A DNA stretch of 64,000 nt, from NCBI RefSeq assembly GCF_965227505.1, contig NZ_OZ245757.1, positions 2,170,001-2,234,000 of the forward strand, in the 5' to 3' direction. Made by a program: the position numbers and the translations under genes. This document shows positions 17,677 through 26,090 of this stretch, piece after piece. Position 1 is the first letter of the stretch. Each line of letters begins with the position of its first letter. Source of the DNA: Pelagibius sp965227505 (GTDB taxonomy: Bacteria > Pseudomonadota > Alphaproteobacteria > Kiloniellales > Kiloniellaceae). The notes under the pieces were generated by a model. The model saw only the letters and a program-made list of their open reading frames with translations. It had not been told where the DNA came from and searched no databases.

Positions 17677-18300
17677 TCAGATGAAGCTGTTGGCGCCGAT
17701 GACGATGGCCGTCGCTGCGGTGACCGTCACCACGATCGCGACGACGCCCATGACGAGACCGACGATCATGACCACGCCGTCTCGTTCGATCAGCGCCATG
17801 GCGGAGACCGCCAGCGCGGCGGCGGAGAACAGTCCGCTGAAAGGGATCGGCAGGAAAAGCGCCGCCGAGACCACGAACAGCAGTCCGCCGATCAACCGCT
17901 CGGCCTTGGCTGTAAAGAACTGCGGCAGGCGCGGGCGAATCACCCTTTCGATCCGTCGAAACAGCGGCTTGAAGCGCAGGATGACGCGCTGAAAGGCGCG
18001 CCGCGGCACCCGCCGCCGGCTGATGAAGGCGGGCAGGCGCACGTAGGGAAAGCCGAGGGCCATTTGTCCGGTGAGCAGGAGCAGCGGCAGCGCGGTGATG
18101 ACGTTGGAGCCGAGGGGCAGCGGCAGCATGTTGATCATGGCGAAGAGCAGGATCGACCAGCCGAAGGAGCCCTGGCCCTGGTCCTGCAGGATGCGGCCCA
18201 GCCGCACCGCTTCCAGCCGGCGATAGCGCCCGACCGCCCAGAACAGCGCCTTGGACATGGACCGGCGCGCCGCCGCCGAGCGGCCCTGTAGTGACGTCAT
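17677..18300 (-). CDS. exoD: ExoD family exopolysaccharide-synthesis protein
   Basis: 207 aa from ATG 18300, with AGGAAGAG upstream; a longer open frame starts at 18375. ExoD family traits are seen: SFGWSILLFAMINMLPLPLGSNVITALPLL (a membrane pair with the LPxPxG turn), ALGFPYVRLPAF, then KAERLIGGLLFVVSAALFLPIPFSG and two C-terminal helices. It is an inner-membrane protein linked in rhizobia to exopolysaccharide production and alkali tolerance; the molecular activity is not known. No other polysaccharide genes lie nearby. Confidence 0.82.
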   Translation of the reverse strand: MTSLQGRSAAARRSMSKALFWAVGRYRRLEAVRLGRILQDQGQGSFGWSILLFAMINMLPLPLGSNVITALPLLLLTGQMALGFPYVRLPAFISRRRVPRRAFQRVILRFKPLFRRIERVIRPRLPQFFTAKAERLIGGLLFVVSAALFLPIPFSGLFSAAALAVSAMALIERDGVVMIVGLVMGVVAIVVTVTAATAIVIGANSFI

Positions 18301-18454
18301 CGGCTCTTCCTGAAGTCCCCAAATTCCAAGGTCTTCTGCCCGCCCTGATATCGGCCCATCCGCAACAAACTGCAAGCGCCAAGACCCTCGCCCGGCAGAG
18401 CCCCGCAGGCCGTCAGTTTCTGCTTGGCGATCTCGTGCCGATCTGAGAGCTTAG

Positions 18455-18472
18455 CGCCCATAAATTTGTCAC
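18455..18472 (+). promoter_or_regulatory. Pho-box-like site upstream of phnD
   Basis: Two 7-mers, CGCCCAT (18455-18461) and TTGTCAC (18466-18472), are separated by AAAT and followed by AAAG. The PhoB consensus is a direct repeat of CTGTCAT/C with a 4-bp A/T-rich spacer. The second 7-mer matches 6 of 7 positions and the first matches weakly (CxxxCAT). It lies 62 bp before the phnD start. Confidence 0.55.
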
Positions 18473-18534
18473 AAAGCGCGGAGCCCGCCGTTTGGCGGCA
18501 AAGCTCTGCCGAGGCGCTGAGAGGGAGGAAAAGT

Positions 18535-19497
18535 ATGAAGTTCGTTGCTTCGTTGGCCCTTGTTTTGGGCCTGGTGGCGTTTGCGCCACAGGCCCAGGCC
18601 GCAGAAGACTGCCACCGCGGCACGCTCGATGAGCGTTATTGCGACCGCGACTTCAACCTGACGGCCGACCTGCCGAGCGACCCGGCCGATTGGGTCGACC
18701 CTGACACCATCATCTTCTCCTATACCCCGGTCGAAGACCCGGCGGTCTATGCCAAGGTCTGGGACGGCTTCATCCAGCATATGTCTGAGGTCACGGGCAA
18801 GGACGTCGTTTTCTTCCCGGTTCAGTCCTATGCCGCACAGTACGAAGCGATGCGTTCGGGCCGCCTGCACGTCGCCGGCGTGAACACCGGCGGCAACCCG
18901 GTCGCCGTTTCCTGCGCCGGCTTCGTGCCCTTTGCGATGATGGCCTCGGCCGACGGCTCCTTCGGCTACGAGATGGAAATCATCGTGCCGGCCGACAGCG
19001 ACATCCAGGCGCCGGGCGACCTGAAGGGCCGGACCCTGGCCTTCACCTCGCCGACCTCCAATTCCGGCTTCAAGGCCCCTTCGGCCATCCTCAAGAGCGA
19101 ATTCGGCCTGGAGGCGGAGAAAGACTTCGAGACCACCTTTTCCGGCAAGCACGACAACTCGATCCTGGGCGTTGCCAACAAGGACTATGAAGCCGCAGCC
19201 GTGGCGAACTCGGTCCTCAAGCGCATGATCGACCGCGATGCCGTAGACTCCGCGGCCTATCGCACGGTCTACAAGTCGCAGACCTTCCCGACCACCGGTT
19301 ACGGCCACGCCCACAACCTGCATCCCGTGGTGGTCGCCAGGATCAAGGAAGCCTTCTTCTCCTTCGACTGGGAAGGCTCTGACCTGCAGGCCGAATTCCA
19401 GAAGGAAGCACGCTTCGTTTCGATCCATCACAAGTCCGACTGGAACGTGATCCGCAAGATCGACGCGGCCAACGGCGTTTCCTACGACTGCAAGTGA
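18535..19497 (+). CDS. phnD: Phosphonate/phosphite ABC transporter substrate-binding protein
   Basis: 320 aa from ATG 18535, preceded by GGGAGGAA. The signal peptide is MKFVASLALVLGLVAFAPQA with cleavage after AQA. The PhnD/PtxB fold shows in FSYTPVEDPAVYAKVWDGFI, VVFFPVQSYAAQYEAMRSGR, LKGRTLAFTSPTSNSGFKAP (oxyanion loop with the STSG-like TSNSG) and a C-terminal VSIHHKSDWNVIRKI. The ligand could be a phosphonate or phosphite; no C-P lyase or phosphite dehydrogenase genes are in the window to decide. It is the first gene of a four-gene operon. Confidence 0.88.
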   Translation: MKFVASLALVLGLVAFAPQAQAAEDCHRGTLDERYCDRDFNLTADLPSDPADWVDPDTIIFSYTPVEDPAVYAKVWDGFIQHMSEVTGKDVVFFPVQSYAAQYEAMRSGRLHVAGVNTGGNPVAVSCAGFVPFAMMASADGSFGYEMEIIVPADSDIQAPGDLKGRTLAFTSPTSNSGFKAPSAILKSEFGLEAEKDFETTFSGKHDNSILGVANKDYEAAAVANSVLKRMIDRDAVDSAAYRTVYKSQTFPTTGYGHAHNLHPVVVARIKEAFFSFDWEGSDLQAEFQKEARFVSIHHKSDWNVIRKIDAANGVSYDCK

Positions 19498-19511
19498 ACG
19501 GAAGATGATCG

Positions 19512-19550
19512 GGGAAGCGGGTTCAAACGAGCCCGCTTCCCGTTTCTTTT
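19512..19550 (+). terminator. Strong hairpin with T-tract between phnD and phnC
   Basis: A 13-bp stem (GGGAAGCGGGTTC at 19512-19524, GAGCCCGCTTCCC at 19529-19541, one G-T pair) closes a 4-base loop AAAC and is followed by GTTTCTTTT. It has the form of an intrinsic terminator inside an operon. It would let phnD be made in excess over the membrane and ATPase genes, or stabilise the phnD mRNA 3' end. Confidence 0.85.
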
Positions 19551-19568
19551 CGACCAGTCGAGAGTGCA

Positions 19569-20396
19569 ATGCTGCGTCTTGAAAGCCTTGTGAAGCGCTA
19601 CAAAACCGGCGATCACGCCCTGAAGGGTGTCGATCTCGAGATTCCCAAGGGTCAGGTGCTGGCCCTGATCGGCCCTTCGGGGGCCGGCAAGTCGACCCTG
19701 ATCCGCTGCATCAACCGCCTGGTGGAGCCGACGTCGGGCGCGGTCTATCTGAACGACGTCAACGTCGCCGCCGTCGGCGCGATGGAGCTGCGCCGCCTGC
19801 GCCGGCGCATGGGCATGATCTTCCAGGAATACGCCCTGGTCGAACGGCTGACGGTGATGGAGAACGTGCTGTCCGGACGCCTCGGATACGTCGGCTTCTG
19901 GCGCAGCTGGTTCCGCAAGTTCCCGCCCGATGACGTGGCCGAGGCCTTCCGGCTGCTCGACCGGGTCGGCCTGATGCACATGGCCGACAAGCGCGCGGAC
20001 GAGCTTTCCGGCGGCCAGCGCCAGCGGGTCGGCATCGCCCGCGCCCTCATTCAGAACCCCGACCTGCTGTTGGTCGACGAACCGACCGCCAGCCTCGACC
20101 CCAAGACCTCGCGGCAGATCATGCGGCTGGTCTGCGAGCTCTGTGCCGAGCGCGGGCTGGCCGCCATCATCAACATCCACGACGTTATGCTGGCCCAGAT
20201 GTTCGGGCAGCGCATCGTCGGCCTGCAGCTGGGTGAGATCGTCTACGACGGCCCGCCGACCGGCCTGACCAGCGAGGTGCTGACCCGGATCTACGGAGAG
20301 GAGGACTGGGAAGCCACCATCGAAAAGGTCGAAGAGGAAGACGAGTCCGCCGAAGCAGGGGCCGAAGCAGCGGCCAAAGCGGGGGCCCAGGCGTGA
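19569..20396 (+). CDS. phnC: Phosphonate ABC transporter ATP-binding protein
   Basis: 275 aa. Walker A GPSGAGKSTLIRC (about residue 37), Q-loop IFQEYALV, signature LSGGQRQRVGIARAL, Walker B LLLVDEPTASLD, and switch His in INIHDVMLAQMFG are all intact. The RRRMGMIFQEYALVERLTVMENVLSGRLG stretch is typical of PhnC. An Ala/Glu-rich tail (about 20 residues) extends past the usual end. The start is 71 bp after phnD beyond the hairpin, and the stop overlaps phnE1 by 4 bases. Confidence 0.92.
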   Translation: MLRLESLVKRYKTGDHALKGVDLEIPKGQVLALIGPSGAGKSTLIRCINRLVEPTSGAVYLNDVNVAAVGAMELRRLRRRMGMIFQEYALVERLTVMENVLSGRLGYVGFWRSWFRKFPPDDVAEAFRLLDRVGLMHMADKRADELSGGQRQRVGIARALIQNPDLLLVDEPTASLDPKTSRQIMRLVCELCAERGLAAIINIHDVMLAQMFGQRIVGLQLGEIVYDGPPTGLTSEVLTRIYGEEDWEATIEKVEEEDESAEAGAEAAAKAGAQA

Positions 20397-21202
20397 GCGA
20401 CTTCAGCCCCGCCTATCCGCGCAGCTGGAAAAAACCACCGCTGATCGCCTCGGCCTGGCTGCGCCGCGGCCTCTGGCTGGGCGCGGCAGTCTATCTGGCG
20501 CTGGCGCTCGGCACCATGGAGGTCAACTGGAACCGAGTCATGGAGGGGTTGCCGCGCGGCGCCGCCTTCCTCGGAGCCTTCTTCCCGCCCGACTTCGTCA
20601 CCCGCTGGGATTCCATCCTCGACGGCATTCTCGAATCGATCTGGATGACGGTCATCGCCACCGTCGCCGGCATCGCGCTTTCCGTGCCCGTCGGGCTGGG
20701 TGCGGCGAAGAACCTTGCGCCCATGCCGGTCTACCTGTTCTGCCGCGGCATCGTCGCGGTTTCGCGCACCTTCCCCGAGGTGATCCTGGCGATCTTTGCC
20801 GTAAAGCTGTTCGGCTTCGGACCCTTCGCCGGCTTCCTTGCGCTCTCCATCGCCACCGTCGGCTTCTTCGCCAAGCTGCTGGCCGAGGACATCGAGAACA
20901 TGGATCCCGGCCAGGCCGAGGCCATCAAGGCGACCGGCGCCTCCTGGTTCCAGTGGATCAACTACGCCGTCCAGCCCCAGGTGATGCCCCGCATGATCGG
21001 GCTGTCGATGTACCGCCTCGACATCAACTTCCGCGAATCCGCCGTGGTCGGAATCGTCGGCGGCGGCGGCATCGGCGCAACCCTGCTCACCGCTTTCGAC
21101 CGCTACGAGTTCGACTCGGCCGCGGCGATCCTGCTGGTGATCATCGGGATCGTGATGGTGCTGGAATATCTCTCCGGCTATCTCCGGCGCTGGGTGCAGT
21201 AG
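20393..21202 (+). CDS. phnE: Phosphonate ABC transporter permease PhnE (first copy)
   Basis: 269 aa, GTG start at 20393 overlapping the phnC stop by 4 bases. About six membrane helices. The EAA loop reads GQAEAIKATGASWFQWINYA, the contact site for the ATPase, followed by RLDINFRESAVVGIVGGGGIG, the highly conserved PhnE ending. It forms the channel together with the second PhnE as a probable heterodimer. Confidence 0.9.
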   Translation: MSDFSPAYPRSWKKPPLIASAWLRRGLWLGAAVYLALALGTMEVNWNRVMEGLPRGAAFLGAFFPPDFVTRWDSILDGILESIWMTVIATVAGIALSVPVGLGAAKNLAPMPVYLFCRGIVAVSRTFPEVILAIFAVKLFGFGPFAGFLALSIATVGFFAKLLAEDIENMDPGQAEAIKATGASWFQWINYAVQPQVMPRMIGLSMYRLDINFRESAVVGIVGGGGIGATLLTAFDRYEFDSAAAILLVIIGIVMVLEYLSGYLRRWVQ

Positions 21203-21203
21203 C

Positions 21204-22016
21204 ATGCCGGTACGCGAACAGAACGGCCGCCCGGTCTGGAGACGCCGCACCACGCCGCAGCAGTGGGGCCGCTGGTTTGCCTGGCTGATCGGCATCGCCA
21301 TCGTCGTCTACTCCTGGCAGCTGATTTCCGAGAAGACGATCTGGTTCTTCGTCGCCGATGCCCCCACCCAGGCCGCCGATATGGCCGAGCGCATGGTCCC
21401 GCCCAAGTGGTCTTACATGGAAGAGCTCTGGCTGCCGGTCTGGGACACCATCAACATCGCAACCCTGGGCACCCTCATCGCCCTGGTGGTGGCCTTTCCC
21501 ATCGCCTTTTGCGCGGCCAGCAACACCAGCCCGCACCCCCTGGTGCGCTCCGTGGCGCTCTTCATCATCGTCTCCTCGCGCTCGATCAACTCGCTGATCT
21601 GGGCGCTGATGCTGGTGGCGATCATCGGCCCCGGCGTCTTCGCCGGTGTCATCGCCATCGGGCTGCGCTCCATCGGCTTCTGCGCCAAGCTGCTTTACGA
21701 GGCCATCGAGGAGATCGACGAGACCCAGGTGGAAGCCATCACGGCCACCGGCGCCAGCGGGCCGCAGCGCCTCGCCTACGGCATCGTGCCGCAGATCCTG
21801 CCCGCCTTCGCCGGTATCGCGGTCTTTCGCTGGGACATCAACATCCGCGAGTCGACGGTGCTCGGCCTGGTCGGCGCTGGCGGCATCGGCCTGCAGCTCA
21901 GTTCCTCGATCAACAGCCTTGCATGGACCCAGGTTTCGCTGATCCTGCTGGTCATCCTGGCGACGGTGGCGGTCAGCGAGTGGGTCTCCGCCAAGGTCCG
22001 CCACGCCATTATCTGA
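21204..22016 (+). CDS. phnE: Phosphonate ABC transporter permease PhnE (second copy)
   Basis: 270 aa from ATG 21204, one base after the first permease's stop. It has an N-terminal helix (WFAWLIGIAIVVYSWQLIS), a central permease domain, the EAA loop TQVEAITATGASGPQRLAYG and the conserved RWDINIRESTVLGLVGAGGIG. The two permeases are related to each other but clearly diverged, as in other PhnDCE1E2 systems. It is the last gene of the operon; no metabolic phn gene follows. Confidence 0.9.
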   Translation: MPVREQNGRPVWRRRTTPQQWGRWFAWLIGIAIVVYSWQLISEKTIWFFVADAPTQAADMAERMVPPKWSYMEELWLPVWDTINIATLGTLIALVVAFPIAFCAASNTSPHPLVRSVALFIIVSSRSINSLIWALMLVAIIGPGVFAGVIAIGLRSIGFCAKLLYEAIEEIDETQVEAITATGASGPQRLAYGIVPQILPAFAGIAVFRWDINIRESTVLGLVGAGGIGLQLSSSINSLAWTQVSLILLVILATVAVSEWVSAKVRHAII

Positions 22017-22065
22017 AGGCGCCGCGCCGTCCGCACCGCTCCGTGTAGCAGCGCGGCCGCAGGGC

Positions 22066-22344
22066 TTACTCCACCTCTTTCAGCACCCTTTCCATCGCCG
22101 CGACCCGGGCCTTCATCTCGGAGAGATCGGCCTCCAGGCCGGCGAGCGCGGTGGCGCTCGCGGCCTGCGCCGCCGCCGCCTTTTCCGCCAGGGCGCGATA
22201 GGCCTCGTCATTGGCGCCGCGCAGCCGTGCCCGGCGCGCAGCCGAGAAGTACTTCATGCTGAAGATGGAAAGAATCGTCACCAGGGTGAGAGTGGAAAGA
22301 AGGAAGAACGTCCCTGCGTGCTCTGCCATGTCTGCTTCTACCAT
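22066..22344 (-). CDS. Small membrane-anchored coiled-coil protein
   Basis: 92 aa from ATG 22344, with AGGAGGAG eight bases upstream. One N-terminal transmembrane segment (GTFFLLSTLTLVTILSIFSM) is followed by a basic turn (AARRARLRG) and a long Ala-rich heptad helix to the C-terminus (EDL/LEADLSEMKARVAAMERVL pattern). This looks like a PspB-like or scaffold membrane protein, but I recognise no named family. It is 22 bases after the winged-helix gene on the same strand, so they are co-transcribed. Confidence 0.75.
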   Translation of the reverse strand: MVEADMAEHAGTFFLLSTLTLVTILSIFSMKYFSAARRARLRGANDEAYRALAEKAAAAQAASATALAGLEADLSEMKARVAAMERVLKEVE

Positions 22345-22366
22345 GTCTGCAACTCCTCCTGCGGGT

Positions 22367-22747
22367 TCAATTGCTTTGCTCGTTTGGTTTCGGATCCCGA
22401 ACCGTGAGTGTCGCCGCCGCTTCCGCCAGGACGGCGGGGCTGAGCGTCAGGCTGAAGTCCGCCACGGTGAAGAACTTCAGCGCCTTGCCGTCCTCGGAGA
22501 CCTCAAAGGCGCTGGTCACCAGACCGGCCGCCTCCAGCTTCTGCAGATGAAGATGCAAGAGCGGCCGGCTGATGCCGATGCGCCGCGCCAACTGGCTGAC
22601 GTAGCTGCGTCCCTCCGCCTGGAGCGCGGCAAGCACGCGCAGCCGGTGCGGGTTGGCCAAGGCATTCAGCACCGCGAGCATGTCGTCGCCGGTGACCCGC
22701 TCCCTCATCCGCCGCAGCGGCGTGCGCCTCATTGCTGTCCGTCCCAT
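22367..22747 (-). CDS. ArsR-like winged-helix regulator
   Basis: 126 aa from ATG 22747 (MGRTAMRRTPLRRMRERVTG); ATG 22732 is an alternative. The HTH reads MLAVLNALANPHRLRVLAAL, YVSQLARRIGISRPLLHLHL and QKLEAAGLVTS, followed by a beta wing (DGKALKFFTVADFSL). No metal-binding Cys is present, so metal sensing is unlikely. It is divergent from the TAXI-TRAP genes across an AT-rich 166-bp region and probably regulates itself, the small membrane gene and the transporter. Confidence 0.78.
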   Translation of the reverse strand: MGRTAMRRTPLRRMRERVTGDDMLAVLNALANPHRLRVLAALQAEGRSYVSQLARRIGISRPLLHLHLQKLEAAGLVTSAFEVSEDGKALKFFTVADFSLTLSPAVLAEAAATLTVRDPKPNEQSN

Positions 22748-22751
22748 GCGC

Positions 22752-22806
22752 GCTAATCTATACAGCAAATATTTTATATGAAAGATTTTTCTTACATATG
22801 ACAAAA
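22752..22806. promoter_or_regulatory. AT-rich divergent promoter region with repeated ATATGA
   Basis: This is an abrupt AT-rich segment in GC-rich DNA between the winged-helix gene and the TAXI gene. It contains TTTTATATGAAAGA and TTACATATGACAAA, two similar 14-mers about 21 bases apart, which could be half-sites for the adjacent regulator. Likely -10 elements for both directions lie here (TATACA, TTTTAT) but cannot be fixed by eye. Confidence 0.5.
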
Positions 22807-22913
22807 TGCGAGCTGGCTTGCCCGTTCCGTGGGTTTGCGGCAGGCTCTGCGCCAATCACCAACCCGGCCCGGCGGGCAGCGCCGGAAACCGGGAACCAAA
22901 GGGAGCCGCATCC

Positions 22914-23888
22914 ATGATCCGCAGAACCTTTACCGCCGCGCTGGCGGCTGCCGCAGTGGTGTCGGGCCTCGGCGCCGCCGGCCTTGCCACATCGGCCACC
23001 GCAGAGACCCGCGTCACCTACAAATCGGCCAAGTCGACCTCCTCCTACTACCAGATGGCGGTGCAGATCGCCGAGGCGATGAAGGCGGGCAGCGGCGGCG
23101 AGATCATCGTCACCGTGGAGGAGAGCCAGGGCTCGGTCCAGAACGTGAAGGAGGCCACCAACCGCAGCGGCAACTACGTCTTCACCACCCCGCCGGGGCT
23201 GGTGAAGCTGGCGCTTTCCGGCCAGCGCATGTTCGAGCCCAAGGACCCGGCCTTCGAGAAGATCCGCGGCCTCTTCGCCATCCCCTCGCTGACCATGCAC
23301 TACGTCGTGCGCGCCGATGCCGGCATCGACGGCTTCGCCGCGCTGGCGGGCAAGGACTTCATCATCGGCAAGGGCAGCTTCGGCGCCCGCGAGGCGGCCA
23401 AGAACTTCGAACTCTTCGGCCTGAAGGACCAGGTGAAGCTGGTGGACGTGGAACTGAACGCCGCCGTGCCGGCGCTGAAGAACGGCCAGGTGGACGGCTT
23501 CGCCACCGCCGGTTCCTACCCCGCGCCCAACGTGCTGGAAGCGGCGGCGGGCACGGAGATCCGCCTGCTCTCCATGTCCGAGGAGCAGCTTGCCGCGACG
23601 AAGCGCACCCGGCTGGTGATCCCCGCCGGCACCTACCCGGGCATCGACTACGACGTGACCACCACCTCGCTGCCGGTGGCCGCCTACACCACCACGGCGA
23701 TGGACGACGACACGGCCTACCTGCTGACCAAGACCTTCTGGGAAGGCAAGGACAAGATGGCTGCGGCCAATCCCTGGTGGAACGGGGTCACAGCGGACAT
23801 GCTGTCGACCCTGGGCGCGGAGCTGCACCCGGGGGCTCTGCGCTACTACGAGGAAGCCGGGCTGCTCAGCCATGACAGTGCGCAGTGA
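22914..23888 (+). CDS. TAXI-family TRAP transporter solute-binding protein
   Basis: 324 aa from ATG 22914 (MIRRTFTAALAAAAVVSGLG), with GGGAG upstream. A signal peptide cleaves after SATA or nearby. The TAXI pattern is seen: VTYKSAKSTSSYYQMAVQIAEAMKAG, NVKEATNRSGNYVFTTPP, and an ending with WWNGVTADMLSTLGAELHPGALRYYEEAGL. These periplasmic receptors bind organic acids or amino acids such as glutamate; the ligand is not predicted here. The fused TRAP permease gene follows after 125 bp. Confidence 0.88.
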   Translation: MIRRTFTAALAAAAVVSGLGAAGLATSATAETRVTYKSAKSTSSYYQMAVQIAEAMKAGSGGEIIVTVEESQGSVQNVKEATNRSGNYVFTTPPGLVKLALSGQRMFEPKDPAFEKIRGLFAIPSLTMHYVVRADAGIDGFAALAGKDFIIGKGSFGAREAAKNFELFGLKDQVKLVDVELNAAVPALKNGQVDGFATAGSYPAPNVLEAAAGTEIRLLSMSEEQLAATKRTRLVIPAGTYPGIDYDVTTTSLPVAAYTTTAMDDDTAYLLTKTFWEGKDKMAAANPWWNGVTADMLSTLGAELHPGALRYYEEAGLLSHDSAQ

Positions 23889-24013
23889 GCCGGACTGGTC
23901 ATGCGGTTTGGCGACCCGGCCTGGGCTGCGCGGCTTGCCGCAAGCGGCCCAGATGATGTAGACCGGAAGCGATAGAGTTCAGATTGGGCGCGCAGAACGC
24001 CCAAGAGGGGAGC

Positions 24014-25834
24014 GTGCGAGGCGGTGAGGCGGCAGCCGGACCGGACAGTGTCGAAGCCACGGGTGTCCGGCGCGGTTTCTTCTCACTCCTCGCCCTCGTC
24101 TCCGTCGGCTTCCACCTCTGGCTGATCTTCGCCGGACTGATCCCGAACCTGGTCAGCCGTCCCCTGCATCTCATGCTGGCCCTGCCCTGGGTCTTCCTGG
24201 CGGCGGAACCCAGGGGTGTGTTTCAGCGCTGGAGCGGCCGGCTGCTCTGCCTCGCAGGTCTCATCGCCTGCTCCTACATCATCGCCGACCTCGACAGGCT
24301 CGACGAACAGTACGGCAGTCTGCGCGGGCCCTGGCAGTTCGTCCTCGCCGGGGTGCTGCTGGTGGTGGTGCTGGAGATGGCGCGCCGGGCCATCAAGCTG
24401 GCGCTGCCGCTGGTCGCCGTCATCGCGCTCGCCTACGGGCTTTTCGGCCAGCACCTGCCCGGCGAGTTCGGCCATCCCGGCATCCCCGCCAACTCCTTCC
24501 TCGGCACCCTGGTGATCGCCGAAGGCGGGCTCTGGGGATCGCTCACCGGGGTCTCGGTGAACGTGGTGGCGGTCTTCGTCATCCTGGGCGCGTTCGTCGG
24601 CGCCGGAGAGGGCGGCGCCGGCTTCATGGCCCTGGCCACCCGCCTGGCCGGACGGTTCAGGGCGGGGGCGGCCAAGGTCTCGGTGCTGTCCTCCGCCTTC
24701 TTCGGGTCGATCTCCGGCTCCGCCTCGGCCAACGTCGCCTCCACCGGGGCCATCACCCTGCCGGCCATGAAGCGCCTAGGCTATCCGCCCTCCTTCGCCG
24801 CGGCGGTGGAGGCGGTCGCCTCCAGCGGCGGCCAGATCATGCCACCACTGATGGGCGCCGGCGCCTTCATCATGGTGGAGCTGCTGCGCCTGCCCTACAC
24901 GGCGATCATGGCTGCCGCGATCCTGCCGGCGCTGCTGTTCTTCTGGGCCGCCTGGTGCGGCGTCGACCGCTTCGCCCGTGCCTACGGCCTGAAGGGCCTG
25001 GCGCGCGACCAGCTGCCCGGCCGCGATACGCTGCTGCGCACCGTGCCCTTTTTTCTCGTCCCCTTCGGCCTGCTGCTGGTGGTGCTCTTCGCCACCGGCT
25101 ACACGCCGCAGTTCGCCGCCGGCCTTGCCATCTTCGCCGCCGCGGCCTTGCTGATCACCGACCGCAGCGGCAGCGTTTCCCCCAGCGCCTTCCTGCGGCG
25201 CTTCGAGACCGCCTGCGTCAACGCCGCCGGCCAGATCGCCACCATCGCCGCCATCATCCTCTGCGCGGGGATCGTCATCGGCGTGCTGAACCTGACCGGC
25301 CTCGGTGTCAAGGTCACCTCGGTCATCGTCGGATTGTCCGGCGGCAACCTCTGGGGCGCGCTGCTGCTGACGGCGCTGGCCTGCCTCATCCTCGGCATGG
25401 AGGTGCCGACCACGGCAGCTTACGTGATCTGCGTCTCGGTCGCCGGACCGGCGCTGCAGGAACTGGGTCTGCCGGCGCTGCAGGCGCACCTCTTCGTTTT
25501 CTGGTACGCGCTGTTGTCGACCATCACGCCGCCGGTCTGCGGCACCGTCTTCATCGCCGCCGGCATGGCCAAGACGCCCTGGCTGCCGGTGGCGGGCAAT
25601 GCCATGCGCCTCGGCCTCGGGCTCTACCTCGTACCGCTCGCCTTCGTCGCCAACCCGGCCCTCATCGCGCCCGACACCGATCTGCTCCTCGCGCTCGCGG
25701 CATTGCTGAAGATCGGCCTCGGCCTGTGGTTAATCAGCCGCGCGTTGATCGGTGCCGGCGATGCCTTGTGGCTGCGGTTGTGTGCTTTTCCTTTGGGTGT
25801 CGCGGTGGTCTTTGCCTTCGGCATTACCGGCTAG
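24014..25834 (+). CDS. TRAP transporter fused permease (4TM-12TM)
   Basis: 606 aa from GTG 24014, chosen because GAGGGG lies at 24005-24010; TTG 23984 is possible. The first third (about 10-180) is the small DctQ-like part. The rest is the DctM-like large subunit with FFGSISGSASANVASTGAITLPAMKRLG and QIMPPLMGAGAFIM, the conserved DctM substrate-path motifs, and LILGMEVPTTAAYVICVSVAGPAL near the end. The fused form is the normal partner of TAXI receptors. It is a sodium-coupled secondary transporter in the inner membrane. Confidence 0.92.
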   Translation: MRGGEAAAGPDSVEATGVRRGFFSLLALVSVGFHLWLIFAGLIPNLVSRPLHLMLALPWVFLAAEPRGVFQRWSGRLLCLAGLIACSYIIADLDRLDEQYGSLRGPWQFVLAGVLLVVVLEMARRAIKLALPLVAVIALAYGLFGQHLPGEFGHPGIPANSFLGTLVIAEGGLWGSLTGVSVNVVAVFVILGAFVGAGEGGAGFMALATRLAGRFRAGAAKVSVLSSAFFGSISGSASANVASTGAITLPAMKRLGYPPSFAAAVEAVASSGGQIMPPLMGAGAFIMVELLRLPYTAIMAAAILPALLFFWAAWCGVDRFARAYGLKGLARDQLPGRDTLLRTVPFFLVPFGLLLVVLFATGYTPQFAAGLAIFAAAALLITDRSGSVSPSAFLRRFETACVNAAGQIATIAAIILCAGIVIGVLNLTGLGVKVTSVIVGLSGGNLWGALLLTALACLILGMEVPTTAAYVICVSVAGPALQELGLPALQAHLFVFWYALLSTITPPVCGTVFIAAGMAKTPWLPVAGNAMRLGLGLYLVPLAFVANPALIAPDTDLLLALAALLKIGLGLWLISRALIGAGDALWLRLCAFPLGVAVVFAFGITG

Positions 25835-26090
25835 AGAGTTCGGCAAATACCCGGCAAATATCGGGTGCGAAGCTAGGGCGAATCGCCCTGGACAGGACTT
25901 CAATCAGGCCCGGGTATTCACCTTTCCCTAAGCCAAATCCGGCACCATAGACGCCTTGGGGGAGCTTCCGCCGGGCACCCGCAACGACCAACGAGACAGC
26001 CGTCGTCCCGAGGGGACGTCGAGAAGATCTCCGACAAACGATCCCTGCAGGTCCCGGCCGCGTTGGAGGGACTGGTCGCTGAGCAAGGTA

